DNA from: DATBLE01 sp963808815
Lineage (GTDB): Bacteria > Actinomycetota > Thermoleophilia > Gaiellales > Gaiellaceae
Assembly (NCBI GenBank): GCA_963808815.1
Contig: CAWEGI010000018.1
Coordinates: forward strand, 9,003 to 73,002
DNA length: 64,000 nucleotides
Direction: 5' to 3'
Shown here: positions 1 through 8,598 of the stretch, piece by piece
Numbering within the stretch: the first letter of the stretch is position 1
Layout of the letters: each line of letters opens with the position of its first letter
Made by a program: the position numbers and the translations under genes
The notes under the pieces: model-generated
Seen by the model: the letters and a program-made list of their open reading frames with translations, nothing else
Database searches by the model: none
Told to the model about the DNA's origin: nothing

Positions 1-1495
1 GGATGGCGCGTATCGCGCCGCCGTGGACGAAGAATGCTTTCCGCCAGCCGGGAGTGAGGTGGGGTGCGATCAGGCAGGTGTCGAGGGTGCGCAGTCGTTC
101 GAGCCGGCGGAGCCGCTCGAGGAGGTTCTCGAGCGCATCGATGCGGTCGCGGAGCCGGGCCGCTTCTTCGTAGCGGAGGCTTTCGGCCAGGTCGGTGAGG
201 CGTTGCCGCAGGCGGGGCAGCGGCCCGCCGGCGAGCAGCTGGTCGAGCTCTTCCGGTGTGGCGCTGGCGAGCGCGCGGGCGGCGAGCGCGGCCTGTCGGC
301 GGCTGCCGATCGGGCCGAGCTCGGTCGCGGTCGTGGTGACGACGAACTCGTCGCCTCGGCGTCTCAGGTAGAGCCCGTGGTCGGGTCGCCGGCTGCGCGA
401 GTTCGCAGGTGGCTGCAACTCCCGGATCAGCCGGAGCTCCTCCAGCGCGGCTTCGAGCTCGGAGCCGAGGACCTGCCACTCGATCCGCTCGAGGGCGAGC
501 AGCGCCGCCTCCACAGAGGGGCGCTGGCGGTCGCTCTGGAAGTAGGAGCGCAGACGGGCGCGCAGGTCTCGGGCACGGCCGACGTAGAGCACGTGCTCGT
601 TCCGATCGCGGAACAGGTACACCCCGGGCCGCGTCGGCGCGCCGCGTATGAGGGCCCGTTTGCCGTGCACTCGCCGTGCGCGGGGGGCAGCGAGCGTGCG
701 CAGTTCGGAAAGGCGGCGGGCACCGAGCTCCTGGGCGAGCCCGATCAGGCGGACGAGCACCTGGGCGGTGGCCTCCGCGTCGGGCAGCGCCCGATGACAT
801 GGAGTCGTTGCCACGCCGAAGAAGTGGGCGAGTGAAGCGAGGCTGACCCCGCGCAGGCGCCCCTCGAGCAGGCGGCGGGCGAGCGCCGCCGTACACAGCG
901 GGTGCTCCGCCAGCCTGCGGCTCTCGCGCCGGCGCAGTTGCCGCTCGAGGAAGCGCTGGTCGAAGCGAGCGTTGTGCGCGACCAGAGGCGCCTCACCGGC
1001 GAAAGCGAGAAACCTCCCGACCACGGCTCCGACATGAGGGGCACGGCGCAGCTCCAACTCCCGCAGACCGGTCAGGCGGGCAACAGGCTCGGGCAGCGAA
1101 ACACCGGGATCGACCAGGGACTGGAAGCAGTCGACGAGCTCCAGCGCCTGGACCCTGACCGCACCGACCTCGCAGATCCGGCTCGTCTGCGCGGAGAGCC
1201 CGGTCGTCTCCAGGTCGAAGACCACGAACTCGGCCTCCTCGAGCAAGGGATCCGGGGCGCCGGCAAGCGAGACCGTGTGCCCCGCGCAGACGATCCGGCT
1301 GTCGCCGGCACACACCTCGACCAGCAGCGAGGACGAGAGCCCTGCCGGAATCGAGCCGCTCGCAAACACGAGCCGAGCCGCCTCCACCACCGAGAGCGAG
1401 CCCCGCTCCTCCAGCGACTCCACCAGCCGATCGAGAGCGTCGAGCGCGAGCTGCACCGACAGATCAAAGCGAACATACGTTCGATATGCAAGCAT
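1..1495 (-). CDS. DEDDh exonuclease / GIY-YIG nuclease fusion, cut by the left window edge
   Basis: The reading frame encodes a DnaQ-like 3'-5' exonuclease fused to a UvrC-like GIY-YIG nuclease, a known actinobacterial architecture. Visible in order: an N-terminal helical segment of about 90 residues; ExoI motif FVVFDLETTG near residue 97; ExoII HNARFDQRFL; ExoIII HRALPDAEAT; a GIY-YIG block (PGVYLF then VLYVGRA) near residue 290; and a UVR-like helix RYEEAARLRDRI near 440. The frame stays open to base 1, so the C-terminus is missing. The outermost ATG is used here, but the SOS box at 1470-1483 would then lie inside the coding region. An in-frame GTG at 1456 clears the box and may be the true start. 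The gene is divergent from dinB. Expected role: DNA repair or proofreading; the exact substrate is unknown. Confidence 0.85.
   Translation of the reverse strand, partial: MLAYRTYVRFDLSVQLALDALDRLVESLEERGSLSVVEAARLVFASGSIPAGLSSSLLVEVCAGDSRIVCAGHTVSLAGAPDPLLEEAEFVVFDLETTGLSAQTSRICEVGAVRVQALELVDCFQSLVDPGVSLPEPVARLTGLRELELRRAPHVGAVVGRFLAFAGEAPLVAHNARFDQRFLERQLRRRESRRLAEHPLCTAALARRLLEGRLRGVSLASLAHFFGVATTPCHRALPDAEATAQVLVRLIGLAQELGARRLSELRTLAAPRARRVHGKRALIRGAPTRPGVYLFRDRNEHVLYVGRARDLRARLRSYFQSDRQRPSVEAALLALERIEWQVLGSELEAALEELRLIRELQPPANSRSRRPDHGLYLRRRGDEFVVTTTATELGPIGSRRQAALAARALASATPEELDQLLAGGPLPRLRQRLTDLAESLRYEEAARLRDRIDALENLLERLRRLERLRTLDTCLIAPHLTPGWRKAFFVHGGAIRAI
1470..1483. promoter_or_regulatory. 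LexA SOS box
   Basis: CGAACATACGTTCG is a perfect match to the Bacillus/actinobacterial LexA consensus CGAACRNRYGTTCG. It sits 18 bases before the dinB GTG and within or just upstream of the divergent nuclease gene, so one site could repress both. LexA control of dinB-type polymerases is established in other bacteria; binding here is inferred. Confidence 0.8.
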
Positions 1496-1501
1496 TCGGC
1501 C

Positions 1502-2692
1502 GTGTCGGCAGAGGCGACGATCCTGCACGCCGATGCAGACGCGTTCTTCGCATCCGTCGAGCAGCGCGACGATCCCGACTTACGCGGACGGCCGGTGATC
1601 GTCGGAGGCGGTGTCGTGCTCGCCGCCAGCTACGAGGCGAAGTCGTACGGCATCCAGACCGCGATGGGTGGAGCGCAGGCTCGCCGGCTCTGCCCGCAGG
1701 CGATCGTCGTCCCACCCCGGATGGCCGCCTACGCGGAGGCGAGCCGTGCCCTCTACGCCCTCTTCGAGGACTCGACTCCGTCCGTCGAGGGGCTCTCGAT
1801 CGACGAGGCCTTCCTCGAAGTCCGCGGGATGCAGCGGATCGCCGGCACACCCTGGGAGATCGCCGTCCGCCTCCGCCGCGCCGCCCGTGAGCGCCTCGGG
1901 CTCCCGCTCACCGTCGGAATCGCCCGCACGAAACACCTCGCCAAGATCGCCAGCGCAGCCGCCAAACCCGACGGGCTCCTCCTCGTCCCCCCCGAGGGCG
2001 AGCTCGCCTTTCTGCACCCGCTTCCGATCGAGCGGATCTGGGGGGTCGGCCCGGCGACCGCTGCCCGGCTTCGCCGCAACCGCATCGCCACCATCGGCGA
2101 GCTTGCCCGCGTGCCCGAGCCAGATCTCGCGGCAATGCTGGGCACCGCTTCGGCACGGCACCTGCACGCCCTTGCGAACAACCACGACCCCCGCCCGGTC
2201 CGCCGGCGCCCCCGTCGGCGCTCGATCGGCTCCCAACACGCCCTCGGCCGAGCACGCAAGTCACCCACGGAGATCGAGACCGACCTCGTCGCCCTCGTCG
2301 ACCGCGTCACCCGCCGACTCCGCGCGGCCAGACGCGTCGGCCGCACGATCGTCCTCCGTCTCCGCTTCGACGACTACACGCGAGCAACCCGCTCCTACAC
2401 CCTCCCCCACCCAACCGCGCAGACCCGCCCGATCCTCACCGCCGCCCGAGCCCTGCTCGCGACCGCGCAACCACTGATCCAGCGCCGCGGCCTCACCCTG
2501 ATCGGCATCACGATCGCCAACCTCGAAAACGACCTCCCCCTCCAGCTCTGTCTTCCCTTCGACTGCGACAACGGCGAGCTCCTCGACGCGGCCCTCGACG
2601 AGATCCGCACTCGGTACGGTCCAACCGCCGTCACCCGCGGCATCCTCCTCGGGCGCAGGCCCGCCCTGGACATGCCGCTACTCCCCGACTGA
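1502..2692 (+). CDS. dinB: DNA polymerase IV (Y-family, DinB)
   Basis: Translesion DNA polymerase of 396 residues, close to the usual family length. The palm starts with HADADAFFASVEQ (metal-binding Asp near residue 11), followed by SYEAKSYGIQTAM in the fingers and the catalytic SIDEAFLE block near 100. A helix-hairpin-helix (GVGPATAARL) and a little-finger domain follow. LQLCLPF near residue 345 resembles a beta-clamp binding motif (QLxLF type). The GTG start is chosen because homology begins at once (VSAEATILHADADAFF) and because the SOS box lies just upstream. No clear Shine-Dalgarno is seen, so the mRNA may be leaderless or nearly so. Likely induced by DNA damage. Confidence 0.93.
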   Translation: MSAEATILHADADAFFASVEQRDDPDLRGRPVIVGGGVVLAASYEAKSYGIQTAMGGAQARRLCPQAIVVPPRMAAYAEASRALYALFEDSTPSVEGLSIDEAFLEVRGMQRIAGTPWEIAVRLRRAARERLGLPLTVGIARTKHLAKIASAAAKPDGLLLVPPEGELAFLHPLPIERIWGVGPATAARLRRNRIATIGELARVPEPDLAAMLGTASARHLHALANNHDPRPVRRRPRRRSIGSQHALGRARKSPTEIETDLVALVDRVTRRLRAARRVGRTIVLRLRFDDYTRATRSYTLPHPTAQTRPILTAARALLATAQPLIQRRGLTLIGITIANLENDLPLQLCLPFDCDNGELLDAALDEIRTRYGPTAVTRGILLGRRPALDMPLLPD

Positions 2693-2709
2693 GTCGCCGA
2701 GCGGTCGCG

Positions 2710-3303
2710 TCACGCCGGGGACCGCTTCCGACGAGCCCGCTTGTTCCACCCGTGGAAGGGCGAGAGGTCGCCGGCGTCCCAGGCCTCGCGAAGCCCGGGG
2801 GTGCTCAGGTCCCAGTCCGGACGGATCTCGCTCGTCACGGCGCGCAGGTCGCGGCAAAGATCCTCGACCGACGGGCGGCCCCAGAACCAGTAGCCGTTGT
2901 AGATGCTGTGGACGACGAGCCCCGGCTTGAGCACGAGCGTGTGCGGGATCATCGGGTCGTTGTCCGGGTCGGTGTATTCCTGGATGTCGAGGTCCTTCTG
3001 GACGATCCGCTCGGGGTCGGAGAGGAAGGGCCACTGGGCGCCTACCGAACTGCGGAACTCCTGGATCGTGTGGTGGTCGTCCGTCGCGATCGTGGCGATC
3101 TGCGTATAGGCCACGTTGATCTGCGGATAGAACGCGGCGAGCTGGAGGTGCTGCTGGTGCTCCTTGGGGCAGTAGTGGCCGCGCGCGAGCGTCAGGATCA
3201 ACGGATCGTCGCCCTGGATCTCGCTGAGCTTGCGCGGGGTGTCGGTGTGATCGGGCAGCTCGTAGTCGGGAAAGGTCTTCCCGGGAGCGATGTCAGGACG
3301 CAA
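2710..3303 (-). CDS. Redoxin / AhpC-TSA-like thiol peroxidase domain protein
   Basis: A 197-residue thioredoxin-fold protein. The N-terminal part (FPDYELPDHTDTPRKLSEI) matches the start of AhpC/TSA redoxins, and the active site is LARGHYCPKEHQQHL with a single Cys in the peroxidatic position. The usual TxxC context is altered to GHYC, so peroxidase activity is probable but not certain. No resolving Cys-Pro motif is obvious. The C-terminus is a basic tail (KRARRKRSPA). It lies 144 bases downstream of the SDR gene on the same strand and may belong to the same redox operon. Confidence 0.8.
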   Translation of the reverse strand: MRPDIAPGKTFPDYELPDHTDTPRKLSEIQGDDPLILTLARGHYCPKEHQQHLQLAAFYPQINVAYTQIATIATDDHHTIQEFRSSVGAQWPFLSDPERIVQKDLDIQEYTDPDNDPMIPHTLVLKPGLVVHSIYNGYWFWGRPSVEDLCRDLRAVTSEIRPDWDLSTPGLREAWDAGDLSPFHGWNKRARRKRSPA

Positions 3304-3447
3304 GGCCGGCCTCCTTCACGATGTCTTCGATGCGGCGCGAACCAGGCGGCCTCGGACGGCGCCGACGTGCCGAGGCCGGGTCACCCACATCCGCCGGAGG
3401 GCGACCGCGAAACCAAATTTCCAGATCCAGTCTCCCATCGCCTGCCC

Positions 3448-4203
3448 TCAGCCGAGGAGCTGCTGGCCACCGTCGATGTCGAACGTCGCGCCGGTCAGCG
3501 CCGTGTTCGTCATCACGTGAACGGCCAGGGCGGCGATGTCTTCGGGCCCGACCACACGCCCGATCGGCAGCGTTCTCCGGAGCTCGTCGCGGCGCTCGTC
3601 GAGCTTGTCTCCGAGAAGCGACGCGGAAAGCGCAGTGTCGACGAAGCCGGCCGCGATCAGATTCACTCGGACCGGCGCCAGCTCGAGCGCAAGGTTCTTG
3701 ACCAGCGCCGGCAGCCCCGCGGTGAGCGTCGAGATGATCGAGCCGGCAGCCGGACGCCGACCGCCCGTGCCGCCGATGAACAGCAGTGTCCCACCGGGCC
3801 GAACCCGGCCGGCGGCGTGACGGGCGACCTGGAGCTGCAGCCAGAGGTGCCCCTCGACGTCGCGGCGCGCCTTGTCGAAGTCCATCTCCGCGAGCGGTGC
3901 GTAGTACGGCCCGCTGCCTGAGACCATGACGTGGTCGACCGGGCCCGGCAGCTGCTGGAAGAACCGCTCGAGGAGAGGGAAGTCGGTGGCGTCGAACGCC
4001 ACCGTGCTCAGCGCGCCGAGTTCGCTGCCGACCTGGTGCAGGCGGTCGGGATTGCGGGCGGTGAGGACGATGTCGGCGCCCTCGGCTCGCGCCCGTCGCG
4101 CGGTCTCGAGCCCGATGCCCGCGCTCCCGCCGATCACGACGACGGTCTGGCCGAGCAGCTCCTGCCGGCCCTGGGTCTCGGAGACGGTAGTCGTCGTGCT
4201 CAT
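3448..4203 (-). CDS. Short-chain dehydrogenase/reductase (SDR)
   Basis: A 251-residue NAD(P)-dependent oxidoreductase with a Rossmann start VVVIGGSAGIGLETARRA (variant TGxxxGIG) near residue 22 and a C-terminal SDR signature with TGATFDIDGGQQLLG. The classical YxxxK catalytic pair is not evident: the segment where it should be reads SIISTLTAGLPALVKNLALE, keeping a Lys but lacking the Tyr. This recalls atypical SDRs. The ATG overlaps the stop of the upstream flavin oxidoreductase by four bases (ATGA), so the two are translationally coupled. Substrate unknown. Confidence 0.85.
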   Translation of the reverse strand: MSTTTTVSETQGRQELLGQTVVVIGGSAGIGLETARRARAEGADIVLTARNPDRLHQVGSELGALSTVAFDATDFPLLERFFQQLPGPVDHVMVSGSGPYYAPLAEMDFDKARRDVEGHLWLQLQVARHAAGRVRPGGTLLFIGGTGGRRPAAGSIISTLTAGLPALVKNLALELAPVRVNLIAAGFVDTALSASLLGDKLDERRDELRRTLPIGRVVGPEDIAALAVHVMTNTALTGATFDIDGGQQLLG

Positions 4204-5552
4204 GCCACACCTGCGGGGCGGCGTGCGCCGGTGATCTCGGCATGGAGAACGGCGAGCGCGGCGACGTAGATCTCGGAGAAGGTCGGGAAAGGCTGGATGG
4301 TGTCGCGCAGCACGTCGAGCGGGACCCGGGCACGAATCGCGAGCGTGGCCTGCTGCAACCACTCGCCGGCCTCCGGCCCGAGCGCGTAGGCGCCCGTGAG
4401 CCGCTGGCCGTCGCCGAGCAGGGTCATGAACCCGTTGCTCTCGGCGTATGCCCGCGTGTAGGTGGCGGTCTTCGGCACCTCCGCCAGCGGGACGGTCGCG
4501 CTGAACCGTGCCTCGGCCGCGCCGACCGACGCCGCCTGCGGGTCGGTGAAGACGACGCGCGGCACCGCTTCGTAGTTGGCCTCGCGGGGCTTGCCGAGGA
4601 TGTTCGCCGCGACGACCTCGCCCTGGTACTTGCCGACGTGGGTCAATTGCCAGATGCCGTTGACGTCGCCGATCGCCCACAGGCGCTCTCCCGCGCTCAG
4701 ACGGGAATCGACCGGGATCCCGTGGCCGTCGGCCGCGACGCCGACCGTCTCCAGGCCGAGATCGTCGACGCGGGGGCGCCGGCCGGTGGCGACCAGCAGG
4801 CGGTCGCCCCGCAGCTCTCCACCGTCGTCGAGTTCGAGGACGTAGTCCTCGCCCTCGAGCCGCGCGGCGGTCGCGTGCACTCCGAGGGAGAGCTCGACTC
4901 CGTCGGCGCGAAGAACCTCTCCCAGCGCCTCGCCCAGCGGGGCCGGCTCGCGCGGCAACACGTGCTCGCCTCCCTCGACAAGCGCCACCTGGCCGCCGAA
5001 GCGGCGAACGGCCTGCGCCATCTCGACGCCGACGGGACCGCCGCCGAGGATGAGCAGCCGGCGCGGCACCGCCTTCATCCCGGTCACCTCGCGGTTTGTC
5101 CAGATGCCCTCCAGTTCGCGCAAACCCGGGACGGGCGGCACGATCGGGTCGGCGCCCGCGGCCAGGACGACGTGCTCGGCCGTGTGCCGAACGCCGTCGA
5201 CCTCGACGACGCCGACACCGGCAAGCCGCCCGCGCCCGCGTAGCAGGTCGATGCCGTGATCGGCAAGCCAGCGCTCCTGACCGGCGTCGGAGTAGTTCGA
5301 GACCATGAAGTCGCGCCACGCGAGCGCGGCCTCGACGTCGATCTCCGCAGTTCCGGCCGCGTCGTTCGCGGCCCGGACCGCCTCGCCCGGACGCAGCAGC
5401 GTCTTCGACGGGATGCACGCCCAGTACGAGCACTCGCCCCCGACGAGCTCACGCTCGACGAGCGCGACACGCAGGCCGCCTTCGGCGAGCGCGCCGACAC
5501 AGTGCTCGCCGGGTGAGCCGCCACCGATGACGATCACGTCGTAGTCGCTCAC
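4200..5552 (-). CDS. FAD-dependent pyridine nucleotide-disulfide oxidoreductase
   Basis: A 450-residue class I flavin disulfide reductase. It has an FAD dinucleotide fold (DVIVIGGGSPGEHC), a redox-active pair in GGECSYWACIPSKT near residue 40, an NAD-binding fold (LLILGGGPVGVEMAQAV) near 175 and a second FAD contact (LWAIGDVNG). The C-terminal dimer domain reads IQPFPTFSEIY where dihydrolipoamide dehydrogenase and mercuric reductase-like enzymes carry a catalytic His (HPT-SE). The His is replaced by Phe, so ordinary dihydrolipoamide chemistry is doubtful; a transhydrogenase or other NAD(P)H oxidoreductase role is possible. The GTG start overlaps the stop of the VOC gene (GTGA). Confidence 0.87.
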   Translation of the reverse strand: MSDYDVIVIGGGSPGEHCVGALAEGGLRVALVERELVGGECSYWACIPSKTLLRPGEAVRAANDAAGTAEIDVEAALAWRDFMVSNYSDAGQERWLADHGIDLLRGRGRLAGVGVVEVDGVRHTAEHVVLAAGADPIVPPVPGLRELEGIWTNREVTGMKAVPRRLLILGGGPVGVEMAQAVRRFGGQVALVEGGEHVLPREPAPLGEALGEVLRADGVELSLGVHATAARLEGEDYVLELDDGGELRGDRLLVATGRRPRVDDLGLETVGVAADGHGIPVDSRLSAGERLWAIGDVNGIWQLTHVGKYQGEVVAANILGKPREANYEAVPRVVFTDPQAASVGAAEARFSATVPLAEVPKTATYTRAYAESNGFMTLLGDGQRLTGAYALGPEAGEWLQQATLAIRARVPLDVLRDTIQPFPTFSEIYVAALAVLHAEITGARRPAGVA

Positions 5553-6226
5553 GTGGGCAACTCAGTGCCGGCCTGCTCGGCCACCATGTAGGCGGCGTAC
5601 CAGTCGGGCCAGTTCTCGTCGCGCTGCCCGGTGCGCTTCTCGTGCTCGCCGTGGGCGGCCTCCGCACGCCGAAGCGCAGTCGCAAGGTCTGCCGTCGATG
5701 CAAATGCCGTCTCGGCGGTGTCGATCCGGCCGGGCAGCCGCTCGGTGATCTCCTGCAGCAGCCAGCCGTTCCCGTCCGGGTCGCTGAATGTGGCGAAGGT
5801 GCGGTAGCTGGGGTTGTCCGGGGCAGGCCCGCTGACGCGACCGGCCGCAGCGTCGGACCGGAACTGAGCACCCGGCGTCCCGGGGTGGAACGCCTCGCTG
5901 ACCTCGGCACCGCGGGCGACGAGGTCGTCGCGCGCAGCCTCGATGTCCGAGACGATCAGGTAGAGGCCCTGCGCCGAGCCGGGCACGGCCGACGTGATGT
6001 TCGTGCCGAACTGGATGGAGCTCCCCGAGCCGGGCGGCGTGAACTGGACGACCCGGAAACCGTTGTCGAACGGGAAGTCGGCGTCGAGCCTCCAGCCGAG
6101 GTTCCCGTAGAACTCCTTCGACCTGTCGACGTCGGCCACCGGGATGACGACGACCTCGAGCTTGAGGTCGACTGCTCCCCTGCCCTCGACCTCAACCGGT
6201 CGGCTGCTTGCCTGGGCGCTGCTCAT
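5549..6226 (-). CDS. VOC (glyoxalase/bleomycin-resistance) family protein
   Basis: A 225-residue protein with a vicinal-oxygen-chelate domain: LEVVVIPVADVDRSKEFY at residues about 20-37, the repeat-like second half SYRTFATFSDPDGNGWLLQE near 150, and a helical C-terminal extension ending near WPDWYAAYMVAEQ. The start is set at 6226 because a strong Shine-Dalgarno (GGGGAGG, 5 bases before the ATG) precedes it; longer upstream extensions lack one. First gene of a coupled three-gene unit with the flavin oxidoreductase and SDR. Family members bind metals and small electrophiles or act as dioxygenases; no specific function can be assigned. Confidence 0.87.
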   Translation of the reverse strand: MSSAQASSRPVEVEGRGAVDLKLEVVVIPVADVDRSKEFYGNLGWRLDADFPFDNGFRVVQFTPPGSGSSIQFGTNITSAVPGSAQGLYLIVSDIEAARDDLVARGAEVSEAFHPGTPGAQFRSDAAAGRVSGPAPDNPSYRTFATFSDPDGNGWLLQEITERLPGRIDTAETAFASTADLATALRRAEAAHGEHEKRTGQRDENWPDWYAAYMVAEQAGTELPT

Positions 6227-6368
6227 GTCGACCTCCCCTGGTCGTCGTTCGTCGGACTGAGACCGAATGAGACGATGGCCGCCGCGAGCGACGTCCACGA
6301 CTCGTTCGGCAACTGTCGGGACCATAAGGGCAAGGGGACGCGCACGGGAGTCGCCCTTTCGTCCGAGC

Positions 6369-6767
6369 TCAGCCGCGCATGTTCACCGGCCAGACGTTCA
6401 CGGGCTCGATCGTGACCTCGACCCGCGACTCGCCGGGACGGTCGATCGTCCGCAGGTCGGTGCCGCCGTACTTGGCTCCGACCTTGTCCGCGAAGACGTA
6501 GTCGTCGTCGGGCTCGATCCTTGCCCGTCCTCGGACCTCGAGATAGCGGTACGGGTTGGCGAGATCCAGGATGAAGAGGCTGCATTCGGGGCGCGCCTGC
6601 ATGTTCATCGTCTTCAGCCGGGCAGTGTTGAGCGAGACCTTCACCTCGCCCTCGTCGAACAGGAACCAAACTTCGCTCAGCTGTGGGAAGCCGCGCGGGT
6701 CGATCGTTCCGAGCGTGGCGACCTCGGCGTCGAGCAGGTCGCGGTGGGAGTCGGGGAAGTCGGTCAT
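6369..6767 (-). CDS. PPOX-class (pyridoxamine phosphate oxidase-like) flavin/F420 protein
   Basis: A 132-residue split-barrel protein of the pyridoxamine 5'-phosphate oxidase-like superfamily. Typical features are VATLGTIDPRGFPQLSEVWF near the start, a strand-rich centre (VKVSLNTARLKTMNMQARP) and YRYLEVRGRARIEPD. Actinobacterial relatives of this size often use F420 or FMN to reduce small molecules; which cofactor applies here cannot be read from sequence alone. Its start is 30 bases from that of the divergent gene at 6798, so both promoters must share that short gap. Confidence 0.83.
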   Translation of the reverse strand: MTDFPDSHRDLLDAEVATLGTIDPRGFPQLSEVWFLFDEGEVKVSLNTARLKTMNMQARPECSLFILDLANPYRYLEVRGRARIEPDDDYVFADKVGAKYGGTDLRTIDRPGESRVEVTIEPVNVWPVNMRG

Positions 6768-6797
6768 CGGCGCATTCTGCACGGTAGTGTCGAGCGG

Positions 6798-7403
6798 ATG
6801 CCGCTGCGGAATCGAGTCACGCCGCTCGGCGATCTGGTCGCAGATCCTGCCCGCGGACTCGTCTACGGCAACCGCGGCTGTCTCCACGACGATCGCGGCG
6901 AGATCCGGCGCCGCTTTGCCACCCGCCGTTGGATCGCGTGTCGGCTCGAGTTCAAAGGCTGGCACCGCAAGGCGCTGATGCAGCCCGGGAAGTTCACCGA
7001 GCTCTTCTTCCTGGACGAGGCGACAGCCTTCGCAGCCGGCCATCGGCCCTGTGCGCTCTGCCGACGCGAGGATTACAACCGGTTCCTGGAGCTCACCGGC
7101 GCCTGCGGCGCGGACGAGATCGACGAGCGCCTGCACGAAGAACGGCTGGACGGCAACGGGCGACGCCTCGACCGCGGGCCGGTGGAGGCGCTTCCCGACG
7201 GCGCATTCGTCCTCCGCCGGGGAGAGCCCTGGCTGGTGCTGGGCAACGACCTGTTGCGCTGGACGCCGGCGGGCTATACCGACCGTGTCGTCGCGAAGGG
7301 CCAGGTCGAGACGATCACACCGCGCACGCTGATCGAGGTGTTGCGGACGGCCTGGGAGCCCGCAGTGCCGCTGTTACACCCTTCCGCGACTCGCGGCCGC
7401 TGA
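6798..7403 (+). CDS. Conserved hypothetical protein with CxxC motif
   Basis: A 201-residue cytoplasmic protein that resembles a widespread uncharacterised family recognisable by an N-terminal GNRGCLHD block (about residues 20-35), a central TELFFLDEATAFAAGHRPC stretch and a CALCRR motif. The two Cys with nearby His could bind a metal, but this is an inference. The start MPLRNRVTPLGDLV fits that family. No membrane segment or signal peptide. Function unknown. It is divergent from the PPOX-class gene. Confidence 0.75.
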   Translation: MPLRNRVTPLGDLVADPARGLVYGNRGCLHDDRGEIRRRFATRRWIACRLEFKGWHRKALMQPGKFTELFFLDEATAFAAGHRPCALCRREDYNRFLELTGACGADEIDERLHEERLDGNGRRLDRGPVEALPDGAFVLRRGEPWLVLGNDLLRWTPAGYTDRVVAKGQVETITPRTLIEVLRTAWEPAVPLLHPSATRGR

Positions 7404-7471
7404 TCACCCGCTGCTAAGCCCCCGAACGCGGTACCCCTAAAGGGTTAGCCCACCCGGCCGATGAAAGAGGC

Positions 7472-8317
7472 ATGCGAGCCCGGATCGCCTGCATCGCCGC
7501 GGTCGCACTGGCCCTCGGCGCTCCCTCGACTGCCGGCGCCGCACCGGGCGGCGACCCGGACGTCGCGGCGCTCCAGGTCGGGCTGACCGCGCGCGATCTG
7601 TACGACGGCGACATCGACGGCTACGCCGGCCCGCAGACGCTGTCCGCCCTGAATCGCCTGGCGGGGGCGACGACGGCGCTGTCTCCGGCGACCCGGGCGG
7701 CGCTGGGCAGGTTCGGCGCGCATCCGCTGGGCAGTCGGCCGCTGCTCGCCGGCACCTCGGGTTGGGACGTCGCGGCGCTCCAGTTTCTGCTCGCGTGGCA
7801 CGGTTTCCCCTCTGGCACGTTCGACGGCGCCTTCGGCGCGCGCACCAGGGCTGCGCTGCTCGCGTTCCAGCGCTGGGCCGGGATCGACCCGATCGCGGTG
7901 GCGGGCCCGCAGACGCTGGCCGCCCTCCGACAGCCCCCGCCGACCTCTCCGGTGCGGATCTTCGCTCCCATCGGCACCGAGCCGACGGACGGCTTCGGTC
8001 CGCGCGGGACACGCTTCCACACGGGCATCGACTATCCCGCGCCGACCGGGACGCCCGTCGTTGCCGCCCGCGACGGCGTCGTTGCCGCCGTGGGTGCCCT
8101 GGCGGGGTACGGGAACGTCGTCGAGCTCGCGCACGAGCAGGGAGTGACGACTCTGTACGCACATCTGTCCCGGACTCTCGTCGAGCCCGGTCAGCGGGTC
8201 GCCCGCGGTACCGTGGTCGGCCTCGTCGGCCAGACGGGCGACGCGACCGGGCCGCACCTGCACTTCGAGCTGCAGGTGCGTGGCGCGGCGATCGACCCAG
8301 CCGGCGCGCTGGACTGA
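7472..8317 (+). CDS. Secreted peptidoglycan-binding M23 metallopeptidase
   Basis: A 281-residue secreted cell-wall hydrolase. Order: signal peptide (MRARIACIAAVALALGAPST, ending near AGA), two peptidoglycan-binding-1-like repeats at about residues 30-75 and 95-155 (second one LQFLLAWHGFPSGTFDGAFG), then an M23/LytM domain. Zinc ligands are visible in RFHTGIDY (HxxxD) and GPHLHFEL (HxH); the GYGNVVEL and TLYAHL strands between them are canonical. All key residues are present, so it is probably an active DD-endopeptidase. An imperfect palindrome (ACCCCTAAAGGGTTAG) lies about 25-40 bases upstream of the ATG; its role is unknown. Confidence 0.92.
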   Translation: MRARIACIAAVALALGAPSTAGAAPGGDPDVAALQVGLTARDLYDGDIDGYAGPQTLSALNRLAGATTALSPATRAALGRFGAHPLGSRPLLAGTSGWDVAALQFLLAWHGFPSGTFDGAFGARTRAALLAFQRWAGIDPIAVAGPQTLAALRQPPPTSPVRIFAPIGTEPTDGFGPRGTRFHTGIDYPAPTGTPVVAARDGVVAAVGALAGYGNVVELAHEQGVTTLYAHLSRTLVEPGQRVARGTVVGLVGQTGDATGPHLHFELQVRGAAIDPAGALD

Positions 8318-8551
8318 CTAGTAGCCGCCGAGACGGCCGTACACGTCGGCCAGCTCGCGAACGGAGCCGATCAGCCGCTCGCGGTCCGAGGCCGGGAGAT
8401 CCTCCGAGGCGAGCAGCCTGCGCTCCACGTCGGCGAGGTCGATTCCCGGGCGGATGCTCGCCGGGGCGAGCAGCGGGGACCGGCTGACGGCGTCGACCAG
8501 ATCCCACTTGTGCTCGTGCTCCATCGGGGAGATCAATGATTCCATACCCAT
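8318..8551 (-). CDS. Small hypothetical protein
   Basis: A 77-residue soluble protein beginning MGMESLISPMEHEHKW and ending ELADVYGRLGGY. A Shine-Dalgarno (GGAG, 5 bases before the ATG) supports the start; a second ATG two codons later is an alternative. It is Asp/Glu/Arg-rich and mostly helical, with no domain I recognise. It follows the secreted glycosidase-like gene by 47 bases on the same strand and may be co-transcribed with it. Confidence 0.6.
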   Translation of the reverse strand: MGMESLISPMEHEHKWDLVDAVSRSPLLAPASIRPGIDLADVERRLLASEDLPASDRERLIGSVRELADVYGRLGGY

Positions 8552-8598
8552 CCTTTCTCCGAACTCCCTGAAACGGGTGAATGTGAACGATTCATCGG

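Noticed and set aside
7404..7471. Riboswitch upstream of the M23 peptidase gene (c-di-AMP leaders precede such genes in actinobacteria)
   Set aside because: The intergenic segment is only 68 bases and shows just an imperfect short palindrome, too little for the known c-di-AMP riboswitch.
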